From positions 62,001-126,000 of the forward strand of contig CALCHY010000369.1 in the NCBI GenBank assembly GCA_937907415.1: a DNA stretch of 64,000 nt, in the 5' to 3' direction. The DNA comes from an uncultured Trueperaceae bacterium. Its GTDB lineage: Bacteria > Deinococcota > Deinococci > Deinococcales > Trueperaceae. The notes below the pieces were generated by a model that worked only from the letters and a program-made list of their open reading frames with translations, was not told the DNA's origin and searched no databases. Shown piece by piece: positions 8,497 to 17,792 of the stretch; the first letter of the stretch is position 1, and each line of letters opens with the position of its first letter. The position numbers and the translations under genes are program-made.

Positions 8497-9572
8497 CTTG
8501 CGCCTCCGTTAACCAGTGACTGCGGCTCGACCGCGGAACGGCAGGCGGTGATGAAGGCGTCGTTCTCGCTACTGGTGCCAACAGACACGCGCAGGCAGCC
8601 CGCGGCGCCTGGCAGGTGGTCCTGGCGCCTGATGACTATGCCTGCTGCGAGGAGGCGCTCGTAGACGCCGGCGGGATCGGAAGTGCGGAACAGCACGAAG
8701 TTGGCCTCGGAGGGGAACGGCCGTACCCCCGGCATCGCCGCCAGGGCCGCCACGATGCGCGCGCGTTCGTCCTTGACGTGCTGCACGCGGGCGCTGACGA
8801 GGTCCTCCTCGTCGAGGAGGGCGCTTGCCACGGCGACTTGCCATGGGTTGACGCTGAAGGGCAGCAGCGCCTTCCTGACTTCCTGCGCCACCTCCGCGTG
8901 GGCGAGCGCGTAACCTACGCGGGCCCCAGCCAAGCCGAACGCTTTGCTGAAGGTCCTGAGGATAACGGCGTTAGGGTAGCGGGCAACGAGCTTCACGAGG
9001 TCAGCGCCTGCGAACTCGGCGTACGCCTCGTCGATGACGACCAGGGTCTGGTCGGCGCCCGCCGCGATCAGTTCCTCTACCTGTGCTGCGCTGTAGAGGT
9101 TGCCGGTTGGAGCTGCCGGGTTAGCCAGGAACAGGACTCCAGGCCCTCCCGCCATGGCGGATAACAGAGCGCTCGAGGGTAGGGCGAAATCGGCTCCAAG
9201 CGGCACTTCGATCAGTCGCGCTTCGAGTAGGCGCGCTTGAGCGGCGTACACCGCGAAGGTCGGGGCGACCGTGATGACCTTGCGACCAAGGCCCGCCACG
9301 ATGGTGAGTGCCTGGATGAGGGTGTTTGACCCGTTGGCCACCACCACACCTGCTGTCGGCCACTCGTGCTTGGCGGCCAGCTTACCCTCGAGCTTCGCGG
9401 GCGACAGCTCCGGGTAGCGGTTCCACGCCACGCCAGCCAACTGCTGCATGACTCGGACCTTGATCAGCTCGGGAACGTCGTCTGGACTCTCGTTCTGGTC
9501 GAGCTTGATTGGTTCGGGGTGCGGTGTGAAGTGGTAGGGCGCGAGCGCCTTCACGGCGTTCCTTATCGTCAT
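8493..9572 (-). CDS. hisC: histidinol-phosphate aminotransferase
   Basis: PLP enzyme of histidine synthesis, class II aminotransferase fold. LDQNESP near the N-terminus, VIDEAYAEF, and the PLP lysine in LRTFSKAFGLAGARVGY (K210 from this start) are diagnostic. An upstream ATG at 9581 would add three residues, but it lies inside a TAGCAT box (9580-9585) ending 7 nt before the ATG at 9572. The latter fits the spacing seen at many genes here and is preferred. It is the first gene of the seven-gene overlapping run ending at 2889. Confidence 0.93.
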   Translation of the reverse strand: MTIRNAVKALAPYHFTPHPEPIKLDQNESPDDVPELIKVRVMQQLAGVAWNRYPELSPAKLEGKLAAKHEWPTAGVVVANGSNTLIQALTIVAGLGRKVITVAPTFAVYAAQARLLEARLIEVPLGADFALPSSALLSAMAGGPGVLFLANPAAPTGNLYSAAQVEELIAAGADQTLVVIDEAYAEFAGADLVKLVARYPNAVILRTFSKAFGLAGARVGYALAHAEVAQEVRKALLPFSVNPWQVAVASALLDEEDLVSARVQHVKDERARIVAALAAMPGVRPFPSEANFVLFRTSDPAGVYERLLAAGIVIRRQDHLPGAAGCLRVSVGTSSENDAFITACRSAVEPQSLVNGGAR

Positions 9573-9585
9573 GGGTCCCATGCTA
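9573..9585 (-). promoter_or_regulatory. TANNNT leaderless-type promoter of the hisC operon
   Basis: On the minus strand TAGCAT is followed by GGGACCC and the hisC ATG. The box-to-start distance (7 nt) equals the usual -10 to +1 distance, so the transcript would begin at or next to the start codon. No -35 is obvious. Confidence 0.5.
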
Positions 9586-9596
9586 GCGCGTCGTGA

Positions 9597-9621
9597 ATGG
9601 GGCCGCTCGGCGCGGCCCCAT
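9597..9621 (-). terminator. perfect 10-bp hairpin downstream of the TPR gene
   Basis: ATGGGGCCGC (9597-9606), loop TCGGC, GCGGCCCCAT (9612-9621). It lies 34 bp past the TPR-gene stop and just upstream of the hisC promoter. No T-run follows on the minus strand. It would insulate the his run from upstream transcription. Confidence 0.55.
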
Positions 9622-9654
9622 GAGTGACGTGGCGGGTTACTTGGTGGACGCGAG

Positions 9655-11805
9655 CTACTGGCCCATGCGGTCGCGCACGTCCGAGATGAGCCCGTCGGTC
9701 ATGGCGGTCAGGCCCGGGTCGAGGCGGCCGGCTTCCGTGAACTCGGCGATCGACTCGTCGAAGCGTTGGATGGCGTAGTACACGATCCCGAGGTTCAGGT
9801 GCGCCTGCGCGTTGTCGGCGTTGGCTGCTACGGCGCGGCGCAGGTAATCGAGCGCGAGGTCGAAGCGCCCGAGTTCGATCTGCGAGTAACCGAGGTTGTT
9901 CAGCACGATGTCAGAGTCTGGGTAGCTTTCAAGCGCGGCCTCGTAGTCGCCGATCGCCCCGCGCGTGTCACCGCTGAACTGCTTGGCGTAACCGAGGTAG
10001 AAGGACGCCAGGCCGGTAGGCTGCAGCTCGTTCGAGCGCTCGAAGGCGCTTACGGCCGCGGCGAAGTCCCTGACGTCGAGGGCGTAGAGGCCCTGCTGGA
10101 AGGCAACGCCGGCTTCCTCCTCGAAGGCAACGTCGCCGCCGCCAGTGAGTTGCCTTTGCTCACCGAGTAGCTCGAGGCTGCGCTGCGCGAGCGCTTGCCC
10201 CGGCTCTAGGTCGAGGGAGCGCTTCAGCGCCTTCTCGCCGTCCTCGAGGCGACCGACGCGCACGAGTGCCGTGCCGTAAAGGGCCTGCAACTCGGCGTCG
10301 TCCGGGCTGGCGGTCACCAGCGGTTCGATGATCTGCAGCGCCCCGTTGGCGCGTCCGGCAGCGAGGTAGAGCTCGGCGAGGCTGCGGTCCACGTCGGCGC
10401 CGCTGCCGCGCAGTGCCTCGAAGGTGCGGCGCGCGCCGTCGAGGTCGCCGCGCCGTGCTTGGGCAACGGCGAGGAGGTTGCCAACCGCGACGTCGTTCGG
10501 GTTCTGGGTGTAAAGCGGTCCGAGGAGCGCTTCGGCTTCCTCGGCGCGTCCGCTCTGCAGGAGGAGGTCGGCTTGCGCGACGACCAGGTCGGTGCTGTTC
10601 GGGTAGAGGGCCTTGCCTGCTTCAACGATCGCGAGGGCGTCGGTCGCGTAGGCGGACGGCAGCAACCGGCCGAGGGCGTAGAGGCCGGCCGACCGGGCGA
10701 GCGGTTCGCCGACGGCCTGCTGCAAGTAGGCGAGGGCGTCACCGGCGGCGCCGCCGTCGATGAGGCGACGCATGACCGCGCCCCGCAACAGCACTGACTC
10801 TGGTGCGTAGCTCTCGGCGCGGCGCAGCGTCTGTAGCGCGCGCTGTGAATCCGCCTGGCGTGAGCTCAGCCGGATGTAGGCGTCGATGAAGCGCGGGTAG
10901 GCGTTGATCGCTGCCTGCAGGTCCACGCTTGGATCTGCGGACGGGGTGGCAGAAGCGGCCTCCATGGAGGCGCGGCCTGCCAGCGCAACGGCGTGGCTTG
11001 GGTTAGCGGTGAGCGCCGCGGCGAAGGCCGCGGTGGCGAGTTCGGGTTCGTTAGCGGCGTCGAAGACTACGCCGGCCGTGGCCTGCACTTCGGCATCGTC
11101 TGGAGCGAGTTCTACGGCGACCTTCGCCGCTGCGACGGCTCCGGCGAGGTCGCCCTCTAGCGCCAGTATGCGGGCGTACTCGACCTGCACCCAGGCCGAG
11201 CCGGCGTCGAGCCCGGCTGCGGTGGCTAGGTCGTCAGAGCGGGCGCCTGGTAGGCCGGAGGCGGCGAGGCCCGTCGGTGCGAGGCTGGCGACCGAGGGGG
11301 TCTGGTTCGCGGCAGCGGCAACGCGTGCCAGGTTGGCGGCGCTGCTGTTGGGTAACACGGTGCGCGCTACGGCGTCTGCCGCAGCCGCCGCCAAGGCGGC
11401 CGGGTTGGCGCCCTGTACGGTTAGCGGCTTGGTCGCTCCGCCGATGGTCACGTTGATGGTGGCAGTCACTCCGCCACCGCCCGTCGATACCCTGCCCGTT
11501 ACGACCGCGTTCGCGTCGAACAAGCGGCCGATGGTTGCCTGCACGTCGACCTGCGCGGCCGCTGCCTTGTTGGCGACCAACGCGGCGTCGCCTATCGGTG
11601 GAACGTAGACGTTCGGGAGTTGATTGAGGGCGTGCTGCAGTGCCGTTGGTAGGCCCAACTGGTAGGGCGAAACGGCAGCGTCGGTATCGAACGGCAGAAT
11701 CACCACGCGAGTTACTGCGGTGGCGTTCTGGGCCGCGGCGGGCGCCTGAAGCAGCACAAGTGCCGCTGCTAGCGCCAAGAACGTGGTGAAGAGGCGTCGA
11801 GGCAT
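9655..11805 (-). CDS. secreted tetratricopeptide-repeat protein with TolB-N-like domain
   Basis: About 716 residues. A signal peptide (about 1-26, ending APAAAQ) is followed by a domain (about 30-155; VVILPFDTDAAVSPYQLGLPTALQHAL, shown here as segments) resembling the N-terminal domain of TolB or CsgG-like proteins. About twelve TPR units then run to the C-terminus (AWVQVEYARILALEGDLAGAV; ALDYLRRAVAANADNAQAHL). It is probably a periplasmic scaffold. GTG (11808) and ATG (11805) are both possible: TATACT at 11814-11819 ends 5 nt before the GTG and 8 nt before the ATG. The gene is followed by a strong hairpin. Confidence 0.7.
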   Translation of the reverse strand: MPRRLFTTFLALAAALVLLQAPAAAQNATAVTRVVILPFDTDAAVSPYQLGLPTALQHALNQLPNVYVPPIGDAALVANKAAAAQVDVQATIGRLFDANAVVTGRVSTGGGGVTATINVTIGGATKPLTVQGANPAALAAAAADAVARTVLPNSSAANLARVAAAANQTPSVASLAPTGLAASGLPGARSDDLATAAGLDAGSAWVQVEYARILALEGDLAGAVAAAKVAVELAPDDAEVQATAGVVFDAANEPELATAAFAAALTANPSHAVALAGRASMEAASATPSADPSVDLQAAINAYPRFIDAYIRLSSRQADSQRALQTLRRAESYAPESVLLRGAVMRRLIDGGAAGDALAYLQQAVGEPLARSAGLYALGRLLPSAYATDALAIVEAGKALYPNSTDLVVAQADLLLQSGRAEEAEALLGPLYTQNPNDVAVGNLLAVAQARRGDLDGARRTFEALRGSGADVDRSLAELYLAAGRANGALQIIEPLVTASPDDAELQALYGTALVRVGRLEDGEKALKRSLDLEPGQALAQRSLELLGEQRQLTGGGDVAFEEEAGVAFQQGLYALDVRDFAAAVSAFERSNELQPTGLASFYLGYAKQFSGDTRGAIGDYEAALESYPDSDIVLNNLGYSQIELGRFDLALDYLRRAVAANADNAQAHLNLGIVYYAIQRFDESIAEFTEAGRLDPGLTAMTDGLISDVRDRMGQ

Positions 11806-11856
11806 CACGGCGGAGTATACCTAGGCGAGCGTGAGAATACTCAGGTCAGGGCGCCG

Positions 11857-12267
11857 TCAGAGACGGAATCCGCCAGGCAGTAGCTCGGCGACCGTCGTGG
11901 TGACTACCTGGCCAGCGCCGTTCACCATGTGAACGAGCGCGGTGGGGGAGAACTCGAAGAGCACTTGGCGGCACGAGCCGCACGGCGACGCGGGCGTCTC
12001 AGACGACGACACGACGACGACTTCACTGAACTCACGCTCTCCCGCGCTGATCATCGCCTGCACGGCCGACTGCTCAGCGCAGCGCGTCAGGCCGAAGCTG
12101 GCGTTCTCCACGTTGGCGCCGGCATAGACCCGCCCGCTGGCCGTGCGCAGCGCCGCCCCAACGGGGAAGCGCGAGTACGGCACGTACGCGTTGTCCTGAG
12201 CGGCGCGCGCGGCGTCAAGCAGGTCGCGTGGCACGTCATCGAGCGAGGAAGCACGGCGTTCGTTCAA
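11857..12267 (-). CDS. cdd: cytidine deaminase
   Basis: 136 residues, the size of tetrameric bacterial Cdd. It deaminates cytidine/deoxycytidine to uridine for pyrimidine salvage. The zinc site is visible as RCAEQSA (Cys plus the catalytic Glu of CAE) and PCGSCRQVL (two further Cys). Substrate motif GANVENASFG is present. It is the last gene of the nfeD-to-cdd run, 3 nt after dgkA. ybeY-dgkA-cdd neighbours are common in Bacillota and Deinococcota. Confidence 0.95.
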   Translation of the reverse strand: MNERRASSLDDVPRDLLDAARAAQDNAYVPYSRFPVGAALRTASGRVYAGANVENASFGLTRCAEQSAVQAMISAGEREFSEVVVVSSSETPASPCGSCRQVLFEFSPTALVHMVNGAGQVVTTTVAELLPGGFRL

Positions 12268-12270
12268 GGT

Positions 12271-12645
12271 TCAACCCCCTCCAAGACCTAGTTGTAGTTT
12301 ACGAAGGAGGGGCGGCCCTATCACAACCACCCCAACGGTCAGCGCGGCGAGCGCCGCCACGAGAACGGCTCCCGCACTCAGGTCCTTGGCGGCGGCCGCC
12401 AGGGCATGGTGTTCGGGTTGCACGAGGTCTACCAGCGCCTCGACGGCGCTGTTCGTCAGTTCGAAGGCGAGGACGAGCCCCGTCATCATCAGGATCGGCG
12501 CGACGGTTGCGCTCGTCCACCAGGCGAGGAGCAGCACCGCGACCGCGATGACGACCTCGATGCGAAAGTTGCGCTGCTCGCGCCAGGCGAGCCGCACGCC
12601 CGCCAACGCGAACCCCAAGCTCCGCCTGAAGCGCACGGGGCTCAC
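12271..12645 (-). CDS. dgkA: undecaprenol/diacylglycerol kinase family membrane protein
   Basis: 124 residues with three transmembrane helices. The family signature FELTNSAVEALVDL (about 57-70) and AKDLSAGAVLVAAL (about 83-96) carry the catalytic Glu and the Glu/Asp metal ligands. Gram-positive-type DgkA members phosphorylate undecaprenol, recycling the lipid carrier of wall synthesis. The longer open frame upstream lies inside ybeY. The GTG that overlaps the ybeY stop (GTGA) gives the family-normal length. Confidence 0.88.
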   Translation of the reverse strand: MSPVRFRRSLGFALAGVRLAWREQRNFRIEVVIAVAVLLLAWWTSATVAPILMMTGLVLAFELTNSAVEALVDLVQPEHHALAAAAKDLSAGAVLVAALAALTVGVVVIGPPLLRKLQLGLGGG

Positions 12646-13094
12646 GAGGGGCTCTGCGCCTCGCAGGCGATCTCCAAGATGCGCGCCTGGGCGATGAGGA
12701 ACGGCTTCCACTCCTCGTCGTCATGGTGATCGAGGCCCGTGAGGTGCGTGATGGCGTGAGCGGCTAGCACCATGACCTCGTCCTCGGTCGAGTGGCCGTG
12801 CTGGGCAGCTTGCCGTTCGGCCGTGTCTAGGCTGATGAGTACGTCGCCGAGGTGGGCTACGCCAGGGAACCAGGCGCCGTCCGGTTCGTAGGTCGGGTAG
12901 GAGAGGACGTCGGTCGGCCCCTCGACCCCGCGATCGCGCAGGTTGTGTTCAGCGACGCTCGCGTCGTCGAGCAGGACTATCGTCACCTCGCGGTCCCCAA
13001 GCCCTGCGCCTTGCAGATACAGCGCTACGACCTCACGGAGTCGCTCAGTTCGAGGGAAGCGTGCGGTCTCGTCCAATACCTCTACCTGGTCCAC
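12642..13094 (-). CDS. ybeY: endoribonuclease YbeY
   Basis: 150 residues. The zinc motif is HAITHLTGLDHH (H-x3-H-x5-H form), preceded by the EHNLRDRGVEGPTDVLSYP block (about 49-67). It works in 16S rRNA 3'-end maturation and ribosome quality control. A frame running further upstream would add 12 residues. The GTG at 13094 is preferred because GGAAGGGGG lies at Shine-Dalgarno distance. The gene overlaps the end of the HDIG gene by about 50 bp and the dgkA start by 4 bp. Confidence 0.92.
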   Translation of the reverse strand: MDQVEVLDETARFPRTERLREVVALYLQGAGLGDREVTIVLLDDASVAEHNLRDRGVEGPTDVLSYPTYEPDGAWFPGVAHLGDVLISLDTAERQAAQHGHSTEDEVMVLAAHAITHLTGLDHHDDEEWKPFLIAQARILEIACEAQSPS

Positions 13095-15054
13095 CCTTGC
13101 CCCCTTCCCGGCCGTCCGCGTTCTCACCACGTACGCGCTTCAGGCCGCGCACCTCCTCGGCGCTCGGGTAACTGATGCGCCGGTGGAGGATCGCCGTGAG
13201 CATGCGTTGGAACGTGGCGGCTATGACCTCTAAGTCGTTGAGTGTCAGGGGCGTCCCGTCGAGCTGGCCGTCCTGCTGGCGTTGCTTGATGAGGCGGTCG
13301 ATGAGCGACCGGATGCTCGTCGGCGTCGGGTCCGATAGCGTGCGTGAAGCCGACTCGACGGCGTCTGCGAGCATGAGGATGCCGGTCTCCTTCGAGCGCG
13401 GCTTCGGCCCTGGGTAGCGGAAGTTGAGCTCTTCGACCTGGCCCTCGTCGAGCGCGCGCTTATAGAAGTAGCTGAGGACGGTGGTGCCGTGGTGCTCGGC
13501 GACGAACGGCACTAGTTCCTCAGGGAGCCGGTTCTCGTGGAGGAGCTCGACGCCGTCGCGCACGTGGCTCGTGATGATCAGGTAGGAGAGGTGCGGGCTG
13601 ATGCGGTCGTGCGGGTTATCGCCGGAGAACTGGTTCTCGACGAAGAAGCTCGGCCGCTTGATCTTGCCAACGTCGTGGTAAAGCGCCCCAACGCGGGCTA
13701 GGAGCGGGTTGCCGCCGACGGCCTTGGTGGCCTGGTCCACCAGGTTGGAGATGATGAGGCTGTGCTGGTAGGTGCCTGGCGCCTCCGTGATGAGGCGCTG
13801 CATCAGAGGGTGGCCAGGGCTGGAGAGCTCGGTAAGGCGGAAGTCGGTGAGGAAGCCGAAGCCGCCCTCTGCGATCGGCAGGAGCGCGAGCGCAAGCACC
13901 CCAGCTAGCACCCCACCGGCCGTGAGGAGCATGGCGCCACTTGCCATCGCCGCCGTCGTCATGCCGCCGCCAACGAGCACCAACGCAACGAGCGTGAGGC
14001 CCGCGACCAAGCCGCCGACGGCTCCTGCCAGGAGGAGGCTCAAACGGTTGCCGACCTTGCGCATCATCGTGGCGGCCAGCGCCCCGCCGACGAGCGTTGC
14101 CGCAACCGCGAAGAGTGCGGCGGTGGGGGTGAGCAGGCCAACGGCCAGGGCCATCCACGCGGCCCACGGAAGGGCGACGCGCGGCCCGAGCAGCGCGGCT
14201 ACCACGAGCGGCACTAGGAGCGCGAACAGGAAGTTGGGCGAGACGTCGACTGCCAGGCGTTGCAGTGCGAGGGTGCCGAGGCTGAGCGCCACGAGGAACG
14301 CGACCTTGCGGAAGGTCATGCCCTCGAAGAGCATGCCGCGCGCGAACAGCAGAGGCGCGATCAGCATGAGGGTGAGGAGCACGACGCCTACGACTATCCA
14401 CGCGGTCTGCGACGCTGCCTCGACGCGGGCGCTGTAGAGCCCGAGCGAGTCGAGGACGCGCAGTTGATCTTCAGTTAGCGGCTCTCCGGCTTGCACGAGG
14501 ACCTGACCGGACTCGAGTGACTGCATGACGGGCGCAACTGCGGCGGCGGCGGCGTCTCGCGCGACCTGCGTGAGGCGGTCGTTGGGCACGGAGTTGGCCG
14601 CGAGGCGCCTCTCGAGCACGAGCCGCGTCTCGCGCTGGCGGTCAGGTGGCGCGAGGTTCGTTGCCTCCTGAATGAACGCTGGGAGCTCGCTTGCCCGCAC
14701 GCCGCTTGGCGATTGGTAACGGCTGATCACCTCGTCGACGACCGGCGCAGGCAGCCCTGAGGTAGTTATCGCTGCGAGCACGAGCGTCGTGACCTGCAGG
14801 TCAGAGGTGTAAACGGGTTCGATCTGTGCGCGCGCCGACTGCCTCTCGCGCTGAGTGGCGATCATGTCTACGACTTGTGTGTCTACGGGTGCGATGAAGG
14901 TCTGCGGGCTGGCTTGCCCGATGCGTAGTGGCGTGCGTTGCCGCGTGCCGTAGACGCTGTAGAGGATGAGGCCGAACACGGCCGCTGCGAGGAGGGCAAG
15001 CACCCAGTAGCGGGCTACGCCGCCGCTCGCTATGCGTCTAGGCGTTCCGCTCAT
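13045..15054 (-). CDS. 7TM-HD (PgpH-type) phosphohydrolase, probable c-di-AMP phosphodiesterase
   Basis: 669 residues. A signal-anchor helix (about 16-36) leads to an extracellular 7TMR-HDED-like domain (about 45-230), about seven membrane helices (240-410) and a cytoplasmic HD domain. The HD domain shows TYQHSLIISNLVDQA, ALYHDVGKIKRP (about 455-466), DRISPHLSYLIITSHV and FVAEHHGTT, all metal-ligand segments. The Listeria homologue PgpH degrades c-di-AMP, and the phoH-pgpH-ybeY-dgkA-cdd order is the same as in Bacillota. It overlaps the end of phoH by 17 bp. A Gly/Arg-rich tail (about 640-669) is shared with the ybeY overlap. Confidence 0.88.
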   Translation of the reverse strand: MSGTPRRIASGGVARYWVLALLAAAVFGLILYSVYGTRQRTPLRIGQASPQTFIAPVDTQVVDMIATQRERQSARAQIEPVYTSDLQVTTLVLAAITTSGLPAPVVDEVISRYQSPSGVRASELPAFIQEATNLAPPDRQRETRLVLERRLAANSVPNDRLTQVARDAAAAAVAPVMQSLESGQVLVQAGEPLTEDQLRVLDSLGLYSARVEAASQTAWIVVGVVLLTLMLIAPLLFARGMLFEGMTFRKVAFLVALSLGTLALQRLAVDVSPNFLFALLVPLVVAALLGPRVALPWAAWMALAVGLLTPTAALFAVAATLVGGALAATMMRKVGNRLSLLLAGAVGGLVAGLTLVALVLVGGGMTTAAMASGAMLLTAGGVLAGVLALALLPIAEGGFGFLTDFRLTELSSPGHPLMQRLITEAPGTYQHSLIISNLVDQATKAVGGNPLLARVGALYHDVGKIKRPSFFVENQFSGDNPHDRISPHLSYLIITSHVRDGVELLHENRLPEELVPFVAEHHGTTVLSYFYKRALDEGQVEELNFRYPGPKPRSKETGILMLADAVESASRTLSDPTPTSIRSLIDRLIKQRQQDGQLDGTPLTLNDLEVIAATFQRMLTAILHRRISYPSAEEVRGLKRVRGENADGREGGKGGPGRGIGRDRTLPSN

Positions 15055-16018
15055 ACGCTAGGACAATCTCTGCCACCAGGGGGTGACGCACGACGTCGGC
15101 TTTGCTGAACTCTTGGAACTCGATGCCGTCTATGCCCTGCAGGATGGCGCGCGCGGTAGTCAGACCGCTCTGTATGGTCGTCGGGAGGTCGGTCTGGGTG
15201 GTGTCTCCCGTAACGACGACCTTGCTGTTGAAACCCATGCGCGTGAGGAACATCTTCATCTGCTCAGGGGTAGTGTTCTGGGCCTCGTCGAGGATGATGA
15301 AAGCGTCGTTCAGGGTGCGACCGCGCATGAACGCCAGTGGCGCGACCTCGATGGTGCCCTGTTCGAGGAGGCGCTCGACCTTGTCCGCTGGGAGCATGTC
15401 GTGCAGCGCGTCGTAGAGAGGCCGCAGGTACGGGTCTATCTTGGCCTGCAGGTCGCCAGGCAGGAAGCCGAGGCGCTCTCCGGCCTCGACGGCCGGGCGC
15501 GTGAGGATGATGCGCTTCACGCGGTTCGCCATCAGGCTCTCGACCGCCATCGCGACCGCCAGGTACGTCTTGCCAGTCCCGGCGGGGCCCAAGCCGAACG
15601 TGATGGGGCTGCTCGCGATGGCGTTGACGTAACGCCGTTGTCCGGCTGTCTTTGGGCGCGTCCTGCCCGGGAGCCGCGCTTCCGTTGCGCCGGTAGCTGG
15701 GGCAGTGCGCGGCGCGGGGGCGTCTAGCGTCTCCACGGCGCCGTCGACGCCGCCTTCTAGTTCGGCCTCGTACCCGGCGCTAAGGTCTCCGAAGGTGATC
15801 TCGGCGAGGCTCACCTCGCCACCTTGCCTGATGGTCGACAGCAAGTTACGGAACGCCCTCTCGGCGGCCGCGACTTCGGCGGGCTCGCCGCTCAACCGCA
15901 GTTCGTCGCCGCGCGCAACGACCTTGGCGCGCAGGCGGGTCCGCATCAGTTTCAGGTTCTCGTCGTTGTGGCCGTACAAGGACAGTGCCTCGGCCGGGCT
16001 ACGCAGCTTGAGCGTCAT
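15038..16018 (-). CDS. phoH: PhoH-family P-loop ATPase
   Basis: 326 residues. An N-terminal KH-like domain (about 1-95) precedes the PhoH ATPase. Walker A is GPAGTGKTYLAVAMAVESL, Walker B IILDEAQNTTPEQMKMFLTR, with TRPAVEAGERLGFLPGD and VVTGDTTQTDLP as sensor blocks. Family members are probably RNA-associated ATPases, and phoH is almost always beside ybeY, as here with one gene between. It overlaps the preceding gene by 4 bp. Confidence 0.93.
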   Translation of the reverse strand: MTLKLRSPAEALSLYGHNDENLKLMRTRLRAKVVARGDELRLSGEPAEVAAAERAFRNLLSTIRQGGEVSLAEITFGDLSAGYEAELEGGVDGAVETLDAPAPRTAPATGATEARLPGRTRPKTAGQRRYVNAIASSPITFGLGPAGTGKTYLAVAMAVESLMANRVKRIILTRPAVEAGERLGFLPGDLQAKIDPYLRPLYDALHDMLPADKVERLLEQGTIEVAPLAFMRGRTLNDAFIILDEAQNTTPEQMKMFLTRMGFNSKVVVTGDTTQTDLPTTIQSGLTTARAILQGIDGIEFQEFSKADVVRHPLVAEIVLAYERNA

Positions 16019-16815
16019 TGACGTCGCGATGTCGTCCTCCTGGACCGCTTCAAGGCGGCCGGTTCCGAGAGAATCTCGTGCCAGATCATGCCGCGCAAGA
16101 TGTCGTCTCGACCCGTCCTCAGGAGCTTGGGCCCCTCAGGCGTGGGCGCGCCCATTCTAGCCGCTACTGCCTGGCCGCGCCGTCGCGGGGTCACGGTAGC
16201 GACGTCTGGGTCTTCTGGTTGGCGGCTCCTGCCGCCAAGGCGCGTCACCCTTAGAGGCTCCGCTGCGGCGAGTGGGCTGCTCATCATGCCCTCGCGGCCC
16301 ATGCTGGCGGGCGCGGGCACGCCACTGACGAGGCCGCCACCGAACGGGTCGCTAGTAACGAGCCCACCGCCGCTGGCGCTGGCCGAGCTTGTGCGCCCGG
16401 ACACTAGCGATCCGCTCGTGCGCTCAGGCGCAAGGGTGGTAGTCGAGCGCGCTTGAGGCATGCCGCTGGTAGAGCGACGCTGCTCGGGTGGCGTGGCACT
16501 GCCGCCAGACTCCCGGACTTCCGCCTCCGCTACGCGGCGCTGAACTTCGGCTAGGATCTCGCGCCACGAGCCGGGCTCTGCCTGCCGCGCGTCGGCCATG
16601 ACCGGACCTCCGGGACGCGGCCCTCCGCTCGCAGCCGGCGCTCCCGAACCTGCCGCGCCTGAGTCGGGCGCCCCCGGCCTTGGTGAGGACGTAGGGGCGC
16701 CGCCAGCGGGCGGCCCCCCTCGCGACTGCGGCTTGTTCTTCTTCGAGAACAGCGGGACGACGACGAAGAAGATGAAGAAGACCAGCCCAAGGATTTCCTC
16801 GAAGCCGATGTTCAC
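16015..16815 (-). CDS. hypothetical single-pass protein between floA and phoH
   Basis: 266 residues, not recognised. Residues 4-22 ([19 protein letters not shown]) are a membrane helix, followed by a basic KKNK and a long Gly/Pro/Ser/Ala-rich disordered region. There is a short conserved-looking Glu/Arg patch ([20 protein letters not shown], about 80-99) and a basic C-terminal tail ([14 protein letters not shown], about 238-251). It overlaps floA and phoH by 4 bp each, so it is translated as part of the operon. I infer a FloA-microdomain or membrane-tethering adaptor, from context only. Confidence 0.6.
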   Translation of the reverse strand: MNIGFEEILGLVFFIFFVVVPLFSKKNKPQSRGGPPAGGAPTSSPRPGAPDSGAAGSGAPAASGGPRPGGPVMADARQAEPGSWREILAEVQRRVAEAEVRESGGSATPPEQRRSTSGMPQARSTTTLAPERTSGSLVSGRTSSASASGGGLVTSDPFGGGLVSGVPAPASMGREGMMSSPLAAAEPLRVTRLGGRSRQPEDPDVATVTPRRRGQAVAARMGAPTPEGPKLLRTGRDDILRGMIWHEILSEPAALKRSRRTTSRRQ

Positions 16816-17792
16816 CCTTTGTCGCTGCCCTCCCCGGCCGCATGCCCGATGTTGCCGCGCATGGCCGTGTCCGACTGGATGTTCTGCAGGGAGTAGTAGT
16901 CCATGACGCCCAAGTTGCCCTCACGGAAGGCCTGCGCGATGGCCTGCGGCACTTCGGCCTCTGCCTCGACGACCTTGGCGCGCATGGCCTCGACGTGAGC
17001 GCGGTTCTCCTGCTCGGCCGCCACGGCCATGGCCCTGCGCTCTTCCGCCTTGGCCTGCGCCACGCGCTTGTCGGCCTCCGCCTGGTCGGTCTGCAGCTGA
17101 GCACCGATGTTGCGCCCAACGTTCACGTCAGCGATGTCGATCGAGAGGATCTCGAAGGCCGTGCCGGAGTCGAGGCCCTTCGCGAGCACCGTCTTGGAGA
17201 TGATGTCTGGGTTCTCGAGCGTGTGCTTGTGGCTGTTCGTCGAGCCGATGGAGGAGACGATGCCCTCACCCACGCGGGCGATGATCGTCTCTTCACCAGC
17301 GCCACCGACGAGGCGCTCGAGGTTGGCGCGCACGGTGATGCGGGCAGTGGCGATGAGTTCGATGCCGTCCTTGGCAACGGCGCTGACGTTCGGGGTCTGG
17401 ATGACGCGCGGGTTGACGGAGACCTTGACGGCGTCGAGTACGTCGCGACCGGCCAGGTCGATGGCCGCCGCGCGGTCGAACGGCAACGCGATGCGGGCCT
17501 TGTCGGCCGCGATCAGCGCGTCAACCACACGGTTGACGTTCCCGCCGGCTAGGAAGTGTGCCTCTAGCTGGTTCTGGTTCACCTCGATGCCGGCCTTGTC
17601 CGCCTTGATCAGCGGCAAGATGATCTGGTTCGGCGGCACGCGCCGCAGGCGCATGGCGAGCAGGGAGAAGAGCGAAACCTTGACCCCTGCCGCTACTGCT
17701 GAGATCCACAGGCCGACGGGGATGTAGTTGAAGAGGATGATGAAGAAGAGGACTACTGCCCCGGCGAGGATCAGTAACGGGATATCCAACAT
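16812..17792 (-). CDS. floA: flotillin-like protein FloA (YqfA/UPF0365)
   Basis: 326 residues, the normal FloA length. Two N-terminal hydrophobic stretches (about 5-24 and 28-46) make a re-entrant membrane anchor. Then come [20 protein letters not shown], an SPFH domain and an Ala/Glu-rich coiled coil ([20 protein letters not shown], about 253-272). FloA organises functional membrane microdomains. Its ATG follows the nfeD stop with no gap; nfeD-floA is the standard pair. Confidence 0.95.
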   Translation of the reverse strand: MLDIPLLILAGAVVLFFIILFNYIPVGLWISAVAAGVKVSLFSLLAMRLRRVPPNQIILPLIKADKAGIEVNQNQLEAHFLAGGNVNRVVDALIAADKARIALPFDRAAAIDLAGRDVLDAVKVSVNPRVIQTPNVSAVAKDGIELIATARITVRANLERLVGGAGEETIIARVGEGIVSSIGSTNSHKHTLENPDIISKTVLAKGLDSGTAFEILSIDIADVNVGRNIGAQLQTDQAEADKRVAQAKAEERRAMAVAAEQENRAHVEAMRAKVVEAEAEVPQAIAQAFREGNLGVMDYYSLQNIQSDTAMRGNIGHAAGEGSDKG

